Origin: Aureobasidium sp. EXF-3400
Lineage: Eukaryota > Ascomycota > Dothideomycetes > Dothideales > Saccotheciaceae
DNA length: 46,083 nt
Direction: 5' to 3'
Assembly: GCA_024195585.1 (NCBI GenBank)
Contig: SWBL01000375.1
Coordinates: 1 to 46,083 of the forward strand
Part shown: positions 1 through 10,312 of the stretch, in pieces
Layout: each line of letters starts with the position of its first letter
Position numbering within the stretch: the stretch's first letter is position 1
Position numbers and translations under genes: made by a program
The notes under the pieces: generated by a model
The model's database searches: none
Seen by the model: only the letters and a program-made list of their open reading frames with translations
What the model was told of the DNA's origin: nothing

Positions 1-754
1 CTTCGTCCAGCAGGCCACCTTCTGTGTCAACTCCCTTGCCCACTGGCTCGGTGACCAGCCTTTCGACGACCGCAACTCTCCTCGTGACCACGTCATCACC
101 GCCATCGTTACTCTTGGTGAGGGTTACCACAACTTCCACCACGAGTTCCCCTCCGACTACCGTAACGCCATCGAGTGGCACCAGTACGACCCTACCAAGT
201 GGTCCATCTGGATCTGGAAGCAGCTTGGCCTCGCATACGACCTCAAGCAGTTCCGTTCCAACGAGATTGAGAAGGGTCGCGTCCAGCAGCTTCAGAAGAA
301 GATTGACCGTCAGCGTGCCTCGCTCGATTGGGGAACTCCTCTCGAGTCCCTGCCTGTCATGGAGTGGGATGACTACGTTGAGCAATGCAAGAACGGTCGT
401 CAGCTCGTGTCGGTCGCCGGCATCGTCCACGATCTGGCCAAGGACGGTGATGCCAGCAGTTTCGTCAATGACCACCCCGGTGGTAAGGCCATGATCCGCT
501 CTGGTATCGGCAAGGACGCCACCGCCATGTTCAACGGTGGTGTCTACTTCCACTCCAACGCCGCCCACAACTTGCTCTCTACCATGAGAGTCGGTGTCAT
601 TCGTGGTGGTATGGAAGTCGAGATCTGGAAGAAGGCACAGCAGGAGAACAAGGATGCCTACATCGCCAAGGACTCGAACGGCTCTCGTGTTGTTCGTGCT
701 GGCTTCCAACCCACAAAGGTCTTTGAGCCTTCAGCCTCTGCTGGCGCCGCATGA
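1..754 (+). CDS. OLE1: Stearoyl-CoA (delta-9) desaturase with C-terminal cytochrome b5 domain, 5' truncated by window
   Basis: This is the 3' part of a fungal acyl-CoA delta-9 desaturase, an ER membrane enzyme that makes palmitoleate and oleate from saturated acyl-CoA. The frame is open from base 2 to the TGA at 752-754, about 250 residues. The third histidine box of membrane desaturases is visible as [14 protein letters not shown], preceded by the conserved segment [14 protein letters not shown]. After a linker comes a fused cytochrome b5 domain with the haem motif NDHPGG and a second haem-region histidine in [11 protein letters not shown]-terminal b5 fusion is typical of fungal OLE1 and supplies electrons within the same chain. 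The first two His boxes and the transmembrane helices lie upstream of the window. No intron is seen in this part. Seen: both motifs and the stop. Known: the family architecture. Confidence 0.95.
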   Translation, partial: FVQQATFCVNSLAHWLGDQPFDDRNSPRDHVITAIVTLGEGYHNFHHEFPSDYRNAIEWHQYDPTKWSIWIWKQLGLAYDLKQFRSNEIEKGRVQQLQKKIDRQRASLDWGTPLESLPVMEWDDYVEQCKNGRQLVSVAGIVHDLAKDGDASSFVNDHPGGKAMIRSGIGKDATAMFNGGVYFHSNAAHNLLSTMRVGVIRGGMEVEIWKKAQQENKDAYIAKDSNGSRVVRAGFQPTKVFEPSASAGAA

Positions 755-2328
755 AGAGATACCCTGTCGAGGCCCACAGCCTGAGACAACCTTGTCATTT
801 TTGTTCTTTCTCTCTCGCCCTTTCAGCGATCATCACACTGTATATTTTTGGTAGCAATTGCGTCTCCTCCCCTCGTCCCTTTCTGCCTGGTTTGGGTTCA
901 TCACGATCGTTATAGACGCGTCTTGTTGCACAACTTAGATATGACTCTAACTAGCGAGCATCTACAATACCCTATCATGGGTTGTCAGTCCTTAGGACTG
1001 GCAAATAATGTCATTTACGCCTTCAATCATCTCTGCCTCCATCCATGCTTGTGACTTCCACCATGCCATCTCTTAAGAACAACTGTCTAGAAATGCACAT
1101 TCTCTCTTTGCTCCACAAGTCATAACAGCCATGGTAGCTCTCACTGGACAAGCTCTTCAATTGAATACCCCTCTGCATTGTGATAGTCATCTCAATGCAA
1201 GATGGCCTCATCCAGCACTGACCTCGATCTCGGCAATAAGCTGATGACGAACCACAACGACTGCAAATCGTGAGTCTCGAATGAACGTTTGCTCCGGGTC
1301 AAAACTAGGATGACACACGACACGGCTGTTTGCTCGTTTGTTCCTTGTTCCTGACCCGTGTGTTACGCAGATGCTGTCAGACAAGCAAACACCAGATGTC
1401 AGAATGACACTTTGTGACCACGTGCCGGGTTGCCTGAAGCAGATCGGTACACGAGGGTGCGAGATCTCCTTTCCCCGTAGCCACCTCCACAACCTTATCG
1501 GGTGAGCTTCTTGGAAGTTGGAAATTGTTCTTTTTTCCTTCCTTTTTCATCCCAACTTCCTGTGCTTCTCTCGATTTTCTGAACATGGTCAGGCAACAAC
1601 GACAACATTCAAGCCTCTTTCTCTCCTTTGCTCGCCTCATCTCTTTCATTCTGTCACAGCAAAACCCGAAAATAATAATTCGGGCAAATCAGGAAGGACA
1701 TCGCACGCAAAGATTGCAATTTCCATTCACCGCCTGTCGGTCCACGTGAGGAAATGTTTTTGTCACTGTCTAATTTCAAGGTCTTTGCCTTGTCAAACAC
1801 TGGTGTCGAGGTTCTTTTTTGGTGGCTAGACTTCGGTACCACTTTTTTGGACACCTCATCTGGTAGAATGGTTTGCTTTGGTGTTGACAACGAAAGTTGA
1901 AGCCGGTAGGCTGATATTGATAGAGAGTCAGAGGTTGGTGTGGTTTTAGGTGTGTAAATTGAGAGTGTGGTTTTCTTTTCAATCGACATCGTAAGTCCTG
2001 ATTGCTCGTTTCCTTCCTGTCGGTGCTGCAAGAACCACCTCTGTCCACGCAATTTCGATCGTTGCTTTGTACGCTCATCATGCGTTTTCTATCCCCTTGT
2101 ACAAAAGCCATGTCACATGGTAGCTATAAAAAGGCACAACGCTTTCGAGAAATAGGATAGTATCCATCGAGAAGCGACAAACGCTCGGCTTTCCTTGGAC
2201 ACACCTCTGATCTAGAAGTTATCATGCCTTTCTATAACGTTTATACTATAGACTATCATGGAAGGAGATGGGAGGTATAGACTTGCGCCTTACTCCCTAT
2301 CCTTCTCCTACAGAGTTAGATGCTATAC
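755..2328. other. Intergenic region downstream of OLE1, no gene recognised
   Basis: The first 100-200 bases should be the OLE1 3' UTR, which is pyrimidine-rich. The rest holds only short, unrelated open frames on both strands with no recognisable domain, signal peptide or convincing intron. I see no gene here. Confidence 0.5.
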
Positions 2329-2446
2329 AAAGGCACAATAACTTCCAGATGGTAGATGAACCCACAGAGAGCCGACGACATCACAACTCTCAGTGGATGC
2401 GTCCTGTTTCTCGAAGGTACTATGCATTTCTATGGTGGCCTGTACT
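2329..2446 (+). repeat. Dispersed repeat, copy A
   Basis: This stretch matches 4502-4617 in the same orientation. The best core, 2363-2400 against 4537-4574, differs at only three of 38 positions. The next 43 bases align without gaps at roughly 70 percent. All three core differences are C in this copy and T in the other. No open frame of note or terminal inverted repeat is visible, so this could be a fragment of a non-autonomous element or an old segmental duplication. Confidence 0.6.
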
Positions 2447-2893
2447 ACATGCTTTCTCAACAGGGAGGCTGCTGCGAACATGTACCATCTCAAACCTTGA
2501 GAAGGCGGCTTGTCAGGTCAGTCATTTGGCAGCGTTGGCATCCGAAAAGCTAAGATAGATCATTTGAATGGCCGCGTTGCTCTGATCTGCTCGGAACGAA
2601 GGTAACCTGGCTACTACAAGGTAGGTAGTCAACAAAGGCATCAAGAAAAATGCTTGAATGGCAATTGTGAGAGTGACTCTCAAGCATTCAGATCATAACC
2701 AGCCCTCTGCATCAAACACCGTTCCATACCACCCAACTTCCAACCACCACCAGACAAAAACACAAACCACCACATATATCTCCCACGAAATCAGCAAAAA
2801 ACCAGAGCCGAAGCTCTATGGGAAAACTCCCATTCTCATCCCTTGATCATAGCCACCAAATGTCGGACATTTGGCTAATACAGGGATTAAGGC

Positions 2894-2984
2894 GTACACG
2901 GCGGGATTTGAACGGTGGTTTTATTACCGCATTCGTAAAGGGCGTGAGTGTAAGCCGTTACACCACTCAGCCGATTACAGTGAT
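2894..2984 (-). other. Degenerate tRNA-like sequence
   Basis: Read on the minus strand there is a D-arm-like block (CGGCTGAGTGGTGTAACGG) followed about 45 bases later by a B-box/T-loop-like block (CGTTCAAATCCCGCC). The spacing suits a tRNA, but the T stem does not pair apart from its closing G-C, and I find no clean anticodon stem or acceptor stem. It therefore looks like a decayed tRNA or tRNA-derived fragment rather than a working gene. A chance match is possible. Confidence 0.25.
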
Positions 2985-3374
2985 AAAGGGAACCTGAGGT
3001 GAATATATGCACTAGGTAGAAGTGAAGGGCTAATAAGATGTTTAGTGAATGTCCCGTGGCTGTTGATTCGGCTGGCAATTACTATCAAAAGTCACAGTGG
3101 CTTTGAAAATGTAAGGAGGGCCATTGAGAGTCAGTCTGAACACATCCAAACAGGCAAGAACGAGAAAGGCAGATTTGGATTCTGACGAAGCGACTGCCTG
3201 CGCCTTGTTTGTTTGCGCTTTGCTCGACCCTCGATCTAATCCACAACACCCCCTTCTTCTTCGACCACATTGTCATTTTGTCCTACAACAGTGCTGTCTG
3301 CGCACAGTAAGTTCGTCTATCTGCTATGTCACAATTCAGCCAAGTCACTGACACATACAAGAAATCACCCAGCA
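2985..3374. other. Upstream region of the 3375 gene
   Basis: This is 390 bases of noncoding DNA before the ATG at 3375. The last 150 bases are C/T/A-rich, as in fungal leaders. No clear TATA or CCAAT box is seen. Confidence 0.4.
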
Positions 3375-4176
3375 ATGGCAGAATCTCAGATCAACGAACC
3401 AGACACGGACAAAGACAACAACCCTCATACTCCTGAGACTCAAGCGCTCGACACCGCTCTCAGCAGATTGATTACTGTCGCCAGAGATTTTACCCAAGCA
3501 CACGCCGTTCAAGCCTTCTCAGAAATCAAGGTAAGCATTCTCTCGCGCACAACCATCATCAATAACCCACTAACAAACACAGACTTTATGGCCTGACCTC
3601 CAAAAGACCGAATTCACTGCATACGAAGTCTACAACTTGGCCCAAGTCCTCCGTCAAGCCAAAGTCAGCGTAGAAACCAGATGTCTTCGCGCCTTCCTAG
3701 TCGCCTGGAAAGTCCTCGATGTCAACTTCCCGAGTCTGGATGTGACCGGCCAGGCAAAGCTGATCCGTGATATGGTGGTTTGTCAACTTGGTGCTGTTGA
3801 AAAGGGAGTCATGGCTGGCGATGACAAGAAGACTGTCGGAACTCCACGCACAAAGACAGGTGCCGACTTACAGACACTCTCGCCCGGAAGCCCTTTCAAG
3901 CTCTTGTTCAAGACACACAAGAGATGGGCACGTCAGCGTCAACTGAAAAGTCTGATCTCACAGACCAAGAAACCAGAGAAGAGAAAGAGAGAGGAGGAAC
4001 CTGAGAATGACGGCACTGCTATCCACGAACATGATGACGAGTACAATCAGGAGCTGAACATGTCGCCTGTCACTGTATCTGCGGCTGAGAAGGAAGCACT
4101 TACTCGTCAAAAGCTCGAACGCAAGCGTAAGCTTGAAGCACTTGCTTTGAAGCAGAAGAAATGCCGTTACATTTGA
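3375..4176 (+). CDS. Hypothetical basic-tailed nuclear-type protein, two exons
   Basis: I do not recognise this protein. The ATG at 3375 opens exon 1 (3375-3530, 52 codons). An intron follows at 3531-3582 with donor GTAAGC, a CTAAC branch site and acceptor CACAG. Exon 2 (3583-4176) continues in the same phase to a TGA, giving 249 residues. The N-terminal half (residues about 25-110) is helical-looking and ends each exon cleanly. The C-terminal half is strongly charged: KKPEKRKREEEPE, an acidic His/Asp stretch, then a lysine/arginine-rich tail (KLERKRKLEALALKQKK) that could be a coiled-coil end or a nuclear localisation signal. A nuclear DNA- or RNA-associated role is inference from composition only. 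The clean intron and in-phase join are what make the gene model credible. It has no partner gene nearby: the next gene points toward it on the other strand. Confidence 0.72.
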
Positions 4177-4501
4177 GTATTGAAATCACAAAAGTTTTCT
4201 GGTTGAGGCTTGATTACGGTTGCTTGGACTGGAAAGCAGATTTGATGGGTCTGTTCCTCGTAGAAGAACGATTCTCGCAGAGAAAGAGGTCAGCTATGCA
4301 CGAAAAGTCAACAGTACGATCGAATGGCTATGTCAAGATAGCTTTCGAACGATGAGACTGACTCTGAAAGTGACCAGAATGGGTGGAGTTGTGATATAGA
4401 AAGAAAGCAGGCGTAAACATGAAATATATCCTCTCCTTGTGCTAAAGTCTGCAACTCCCGCTTCACTGTCGAGATCACGTCAAGGGTGGACTCATGCCAT
4501 C
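4177..4501. other. Intergenic tail between convergent genes
   Basis: This region joins the 3' ends of the convergent genes at 3375 and 5567. It holds only short open frames. The copy B repeat begins directly after it. Confidence 0.4.
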
Positions 4502-4617
4502 AAAATGCACAGTTATTTTGATATAATAGACAAGTTCACAGAGAGCCGATGATATCACAACTTTCAGTGGATGCTTCCTCTTTCACTAAAGAATTGTGCA
4601 TTTCTATAGCTACCCGT
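4502..4617 (+). repeat. Dispersed repeat, copy B
   Basis: This is the second copy of the element at 2329-2446, in the same orientation and about 2.2 kb away. In the 38-base core it carries T at the three positions where copy A has C. That pattern would fit deamination or repeat-induced point mutation of this copy. It ends about 50 bases before the stop codon of the minus-strand aldolase/adducin-type gene. Confidence 0.6.
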
Positions 4618-4664
4618 GTGCACACTTTGCACATGGCGAAAGTACCAATGACCTTAAGAAGTCC

Positions 4665-5567
4665 TCAGTTCCTGAAGTCTCCATTTGTCATGACATCCTC
4701 ATACTCCAAATCAGGTTGGAACTCTTCATAAAGAGCATCAGGATCGCTAGCCATCTTGTAAGTGTACGCAGCAGATTCATCAGGCACAATGACCTTCTCA
4801 ATACCACTTGCACACGCCGCCTCAGCAAGCAACTGTACCTCGCAACTCCTCTCCATCAACGTATACAAATACGCAGCTTCATCGACCGTAGTGCCTACAG
4901 TCAACAAACCATGGTTTCTCAAAATCATGCCTTTGCCGTTTGGTCCCAGAGCATTGGCAAGTTTAATGCCTTCTTCCTCGTTGAACACGATACCGCCGAA
5001 TTCCTTGTAGACAGCCTGAGCTTCACCGTAGAAGTAACAGACATCTTGGTTCAACATCTCCAATGGTCTGGCAAATGTGCTCCATGCCTTGCCATAAGGC
5101 GAATGTGTGTGGCATGCAGCGATAACATCAGGTCTTGCCTTGTGCACCGCCGAATGAATCAAGAAGCCAGCCGCATTGGCCGGCCTTGACATATTACCGC
5201 CAATAGCCTTACCCTCGTAATCCACCAGAATCATATCAGACGCTTTGAGCAGGCCAAAGTGCTTGCCTAGGGGGTTTGTCCAGAAAGTGTGTATGTTTTC
5301 AGGGTCGCGGACGGAGATATGACCGCTCATGCCTTCGGTGTATCCTTTGCGGGCGAAGACGCGGAAGGCGCCTGCCATGTGTTGCAGCATATCGCGACGG
5401 TGAGCATCGAAGGAGATGTATTTTGGGATGCCGGGGAGGCAGACGCCTTGGCTGATGGCTTCGAGGGGAGTCTTCTCTTTCTTCTCGACGGCGAGGCCAG
5501 GTTCCATTGGTTTGGAGGGGCAAATGGCCATTGTGGGAGAGGGAGCTGAGACGGCCGAGGGTGCCAT
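4665..5567 (-). CDS. Class II aldolase/adducin-domain protein
   Basis: This is a single-exon, 300-residue protein on the minus strand with its ATG at 5567-5565. The class II aldolase/adducin fold spans residues about 55-270. Metal-site histidines are present: HTHS (His153, His155) and RNHG (His219). Conserved flanks are EGMSGHISVRD (79-88) and YGEAQAVYKEFGG (180-192). Bacterial L-fuculose-1-phosphate aldolase has its catalytic acid four residues before a conserved His. Here that region reads NAAGFLIH, with glycine at the expected place, which is adducin-like. So a zinc-dependent fold is clear, but aldolase activity is doubtful. Fungal paralogues of this size are usually annotated only as aldolase/adducin head-domain proteins. 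It is transcribed toward the 3375 gene and away from the 6442 gene. Substrate and partner cannot be named from sequence. Confidence 0.88.
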   Translation of the reverse strand: MAPSAVSAPSPTMAICPSKPMEPGLAVEKKEKTPLEAISQGVCLPGIPKYISFDAHRRDMLQHMAGAFRVFARKGYTEGMSGHISVRDPENIHTFWTNPLGKHFGLLKASDMILVDYEGKAIGGNMSRPANAAGFLIHSAVHKARPDVIAACHTHSPYGKAWSTFARPLEMLNQDVCYFYGEAQAVYKEFGGIVFNEEEGIKLANALGPNGKGMILRNHGLLTVGTTVDEAAYLYTLMERSCEVQLLAEAACASGIEKVIVPDESAAYTYKMASDPDALYEEFQPDLEYEDVMTNGDFRN

Positions 5568-6441
5568 TGTTGCGGTTGTGTTGTGTATGTTCGAGAGATG
5601 CGGTATAGAGAAGAAAACGTCTAAGTGGGTAGTATGCGATGACTTGTGAACGGCAAAAGAGCAGGCAAGATGAATTGAGAAATACGGAGAAGTGTGAGTC
5701 GGTCGTGCCTACCTCTAGATATGCCTACAGTCGTCGGTCGTTGTTGCCCTTTTGGCCTTTAGACTCGGCCATCGCTTTCTGTTTGCGAAACGACTGGCCT
5801 ATCGTCGCCGAGGTTGATCAGGGTCCTTATCGCCCGAGAATCCGCCACCCCAGATCTGCCTTATCGGGTAAAGATGCCTCTGCTGACCCTGACCAAATAT
5901 ATTCTCTTGAACACGCATTTTGGAGGAATATACAAGAATAAATTCTAGCGTATCGATAGACTGTGTACTATGTCCACAATCCTCTGGTGTGCTTGTAGAA
6001 ACATAGTTTTGATCGATGCTCGACTGCCGGAAGAATTCGCTTGACACGTTCAGCATACCTCTTTGTGCTTCTGATAGGTATAGTAGAATACCATCTGGTC
6101 GATTGTCGGCAGTCAGATATACGATGAAGCTCACCGGAACCCATGTTATAGAGCTCCAGAGACCCTTCTTGAAGAAAGAGAAGCAAGAATATGTTGATTG
6201 CTACCTACATTCCTACATGCCAAACATGGGACTATGTTTGATATAGAAAATCCCCTGGTCTAGCTCTAGCAGGGTAGAAGATTCTGCTTCCATCCGTAGT
6301 GGAGTAGATGTCCTTGAATGAGCAAACTTGCGAATGCATAACGATCAAAATCGTCCATGGCAACATGATCCATCAACGAAGCTGAACCTAAACATCACAG
6401 CAACTTGATCGACGCTATTGCTCACCATCAGCAACACCACG
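5568..6441. other. Divergent intergenic region
   Basis: This 874-base region separates two divergently transcribed genes (5567 minus, 6442 plus) and must carry both promoters. Open frames inside it are short and unrecognisable. No clear TATA or CCAAT pair is seen. Confidence 0.45.
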
Positions 6442-8019
6442 ATGCCGTCTTTCAGGGGTAAGTATTGACAACCTATTTGTCGCGACTCTGCTTACCCCGT
6501 ATTAGCCAGCAGGTTCCTCGAGAACTTCGATCCTCACTTCGACGATGACTCCTCCGAATCACCTTCACCAGAGTCATTCTCGACAGCCTCGTCTCCTGAG
6601 CTCACGCCGCTCAGTTCAAGTTTTCCAACCCAGCTCATGCAGACGTTCTCCAATATGGGTCTGAGGCACACCACTCCTCGCGTGTCCCGTCAGGACAACG
6701 GAACAGCATCGCAAGCTCAAACACCAGCACCACCTCAAACAACCGCGCAAATGCAGACACATGCACCAGCCCAAACATTCGCTGCTTCTCCAGACAACGA
6801 GCATCGCCCTGTCGATATGCCATCCCAGATGTTGACCACTGTGCTTGACGAAAGTTCGTTGCCAGATCCTATGTTGGATGTGGACGAGACCAAAGAGTCA
6901 TCTTTCGACGAATCGACAACAACATCGGCTCGAATTGGTGACGAAGAGCAGATCACTGTGGATGCTCAGATCTTGCCAGAGAAGCCCAGTACCAGTATCG
7001 AAATGCAACCAGAGCTCGAGTCTGGAGTGGCTTCAGAAAATACCGAAGATCCATCCTCTTCCGACAATGGTATGTTAGTCGCCTACCGCACAGGGTATCA
7101 GAGACTTTACCGGTATCGAACGCTGCGAGATGGACTATTTAAAGACACAGGGACATCAAGACCCGGAGTCATGCTCAGGGAGGGCGTGATGCAGCCGATC
7201 TCTAGGCGTCGATCATCCGTCCCAATTCCATTGTGTCTTTTGATAGCCATGTCGCGCCGTCGTGCCAGGAGGAAGCTGAGCCCTCCAAGTGCAGTCTCTG
7301 TGCCCCTGATCTTACATCAACTTGACCTCAGGGATGTGACTGACGGGCTTGCAGTTCCTGAGCTAACCGAACTACCCACAACAACACAATCAGAATCAAC
7401 GAAGACTGCAAAAGCTATCATCGACGACTTGGTACAAGAATGCTTGATGAACACCAAAGAGCACCGCACCATCTCACGCAAATTCGACCGTCTTGTCGAG
7501 AACCTTCAAAGCTTCCGCCAAACCCGCGATACAGAAGCTCTCAAGTTCCAAAACTGTTACTCATCCCACTCCCGCAACAAGACATCGCCAGCAAAATGCG
7601 TCGATTGTTTTTTGCGCATCAAAGATCTTGAAGATAGATATCTCCAGGCCTGTGCCAGTATCAGAAAGATGATGGAGGAACTCTGCGAATGCATCAGCGC
7701 CTCTGTTATGAGAGCGAACATGCGCCAGAAGATCCGGACCCGTCTGGAAGCTGAGATGGTTGGTGACATATATCTGTATGAGGAAAATTTATCGAAGTTG
7801 GAGGAAACCGAGCGCATGTTACAATCGTTGGAAGATGATGCTGAGGCGGCCAAAGGATGGCCACAGGTGTTTTTGGGGGATGGACCTTTTGGAATTGATC
7901 AAGCTCCGAAGAACGCAAACGAGGGTGACGATGCCGGTACCGACGATACCGAGTCGAGCCAAGTGAAGAGCAGAAAAGGCAAGTCAAAGGTGCAGAAGAA
8001 GAAGAAGGGTAGAAGATGA
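6442..8019 (+). CDS. Hypothetical coiled-coil protein, three exons
   Basis: I do not recognise this protein. Exon 1 is tiny (6442-6457, 16 nt). Intron 1 (6458-6505, 48 nt, GTAAGT...TTAG) joins in phase to exon 2 (6506-7069). A probable second intron (7070-7354) leads to exon 3 (7355-8019), giving 414 residues. If that intron is retained the frame stays open and the product is 509 residues. The N-terminal third is Ser/Thr/Gln-rich and looks disordered. Residues from about 215 on form a helical, charged region with predicted coiled coil (ISRKFDRLVENLQSF, then LYEENLSKLEETERMLQSL) and a Cys-containing segment (PAKCVDCFLRIKDLE). The extreme C terminus is a lysine/arginine tail (KGKSKVQKKKKGRR), likely nuclear or nucleolar. 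The start is chosen because only acceptor 6505 keeps phase with the long frame. Confidence 0.7.
7070..7354 (+). other. 285-nt stop-free, frame-preserving putative intron
   Basis: The donor is GTATGT at 7070. The acceptor is GCAG ending at 7354, with CTGAC branch-like sequence 14 bases before it. The length is 285, a multiple of three, and there is no stop in the host frame. The encoded segment is Arg-rich and unlike the acidic flanks (for example MSRRRARRKLSPP), so it reads like noncoding DNA. Retention would insert 95 residues without a frameshift. Confidence 0.55.
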
Positions 8020-10312
8020 TAGGACCTCCCTCGTCTCAGAAGGAATGAGAAAGAACAAACGATGAGCAAATGAACAAGCTAAATCTCTCTCTTTGGACTC
8101 ACTCCTGTTTTGAACACCCTCATGCCTTTTTATAGCCAACTTTCTGCCTGCTGGGAGAAATGAGATGGTAATTAGTAACGTGCATCTCTTGGTGGTGTTG
8201 TCGAGTAGCTATAGCAGTACACAGATCGTTTGAAGATGGCGAAACCGCTCGCAAAGACTGAACGTTTTACCAACCTACCTGTCAATCAGAAAAGGAATAA
8301 GAGCGCCTGCCATGCTGGGGAAGACCGGAAGTTGAAAGATGCCCAGCACTCGAAACAACCATGCATGCATAATAAGGCAAAGCAAAGGCCGCGTGACCTG
8401 CGATGATCAATACTTTTGAACCCATCAAATCCGAACACCCGGTATGATGCCAGTAAATGTGATGCAGCAAAGTGCAAATGCAAGCATTGCTGGTCCATAA
8501 CGAGAGCCCCGGAGTTTGTGTAGCTGTTAGGTAGCGATCTGCTGTCGAAATAGGACAATCTTGTCTCAGGGTCGAGGGGGTTCTGCGGTAAGCCTATAAA
8601 GTGAATCGATGTGATTTGGCAGATCCTTCGGTGCATGTCGCAGAGCGCGCTCTAATCTGGTCTACAAGTTTGCAAAGTGTCATTTGCAAGATAAAAAAAA
8701 GCCCATCGAGAGACCCAACTCCGCAAAACCCCCCAACACGATGGGATTTCAGCTGAGCGTCCATCTGACAGGGCATCGATCGGTGATATATCATGATCGA
8801 GCGAAGAGGCTGACAACGGTGTCGTTATAGTTTTGGCCACGGGGGTTTTTAACACCTCCTTTGGTGGTTTGCGCTGTCTAAAACGAGTCAAACTGCCGAA
8901 CGCCGTTGGGTGCGTCGGATGTGGAAAAGAATTGGTAATTTGTGTACGCTAACAGAGGAGGACGTGAACATGAATATAAAATTCTCCTTCTGACACGGTA
9001 AAAGTGTGAGCATGGGTGTGTATTTGCTTGACGATGGGCAGGGCGTGGATCTGCGACGGACATTTTATTGAAGTGATTGGGTCTCGTCGGAGGTCGAGAA
9101 GCAGGAGGTCGAGGCTAGACAGGGTCAAGCCACAAAAAGGGCAGGCGATGACGAGAGCTGTCGGAGGTTTGGCAGTCACCGTTCATCAATGCACCATCTC
9201 TCCGCAACCTTCACGACTCGACGGAAGGTCGTGTCGAGATGAGATCAACGGGAGATGCAAAAACATTTCGACAGCAATGATAGAAGGCTTCAGATGACAA
9301 TGTAGAATTTGCAGAGTGCAGAGGCTCAACGTGAGAAGCGAAATGGAGGGGATGTGATATGGGAAGGAGCAGCAAGCTGTCGGGACTAGAGCAAGTGGCG
9401 CGCCAGAGTTTAAGCCCATGCGGGAGTGCTGTTAGGTTTTGGCTCCTAAATGGAGTCCTGAAAGTCGCAATGAACTTCTGAAAAAGCGAGCATGAGTGGG
9501 ACAAATTGCAGCAGTTGAGTTGGACTGTGGAATATTCGGAGCAGATGGGCAAGGAAGGCAAATCAAAGGCGTTTCTTTGTTCTTGTTGTCGCAATTGTCT
9601 TGCAGCAGACCCCTGCAGGCATGAGGACTAAATAATAGTAGGGCGGCGCACGGACATTATAGACGTTATCCTACGAACACCCAGCAGACGTGTTGAAGCT
9701 GACTCTGAGCGGTGGGCGCGCCCTCGAGCTGTTCCACTCGTCTCGCCCTCGTCAGACCGGCCGTTGTCCTCGTCGCTCCCTTCGATCCATCTGCAAGTCG
9801 ACTCCAGTATTCTTCCCCGACGACAAAGCAGCGCCTCGATCGACAGACTGCAGGCGTGTTTTTCTGGCTACCCACACTCCGAGCCTCCGGGACGCAGCCA
9901 TCGTGCATCCTTGTTTGACACACGTCTGGCACAGAAAGTCGCGGCCTTTTCCTGCGCCAGTGAGACAGCACAGTCAGCACCCCCCACTGCCTCTCGACAC
10001 GATACAACTGGACGACCCTTTCGCAACAAAGCACTGCCAGTTCTTGCTCTTGGATATTGCTGGCCAATAAAAGCCCATTCGGCTACTCACCTAGCGTCAT
10101 CTGCCTACTGCTTGACCCGGTGCTACTCGACTACCCTCGTGACACGCGCCCTTCAAGGCCACGAACGAACGCCCCTCCACGACGACGTTTGTTCTTACTC
10201 GACACTCTCTTACTCGTGTATGCTCGACAACTTCTCCACTACCGTCCCTGTCTCTGGCCGTCGTGCCGTCGCTGCCACTCTCGACTCGACCTGATCCAGC
10301 ACAACCGTCGCC
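8020..10312. other. Gene-poor region and long MED15 upstream region
   Basis: No supported gene is seen in this 2.3 kb. The 3' UTR of the 6442 gene occupies the start. From about 9.7 kb the sequence becomes C/T-rich with many short frames, typical of a long fungal promoter and 5' leader ahead of MED15. Confidence 0.45.
10064..10073 (+). promoter_or_regulatory. CCAAT/TATA-like element upstream of MED15
   Basis: The string CCAATAAAAG lies 240-249 bases before the MED15 ATG, followed by a pyrimidine-rich stretch that could hold the transcription start and leader. This is a motif match only, so its use as a promoter element is inference. Confidence 0.3.
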
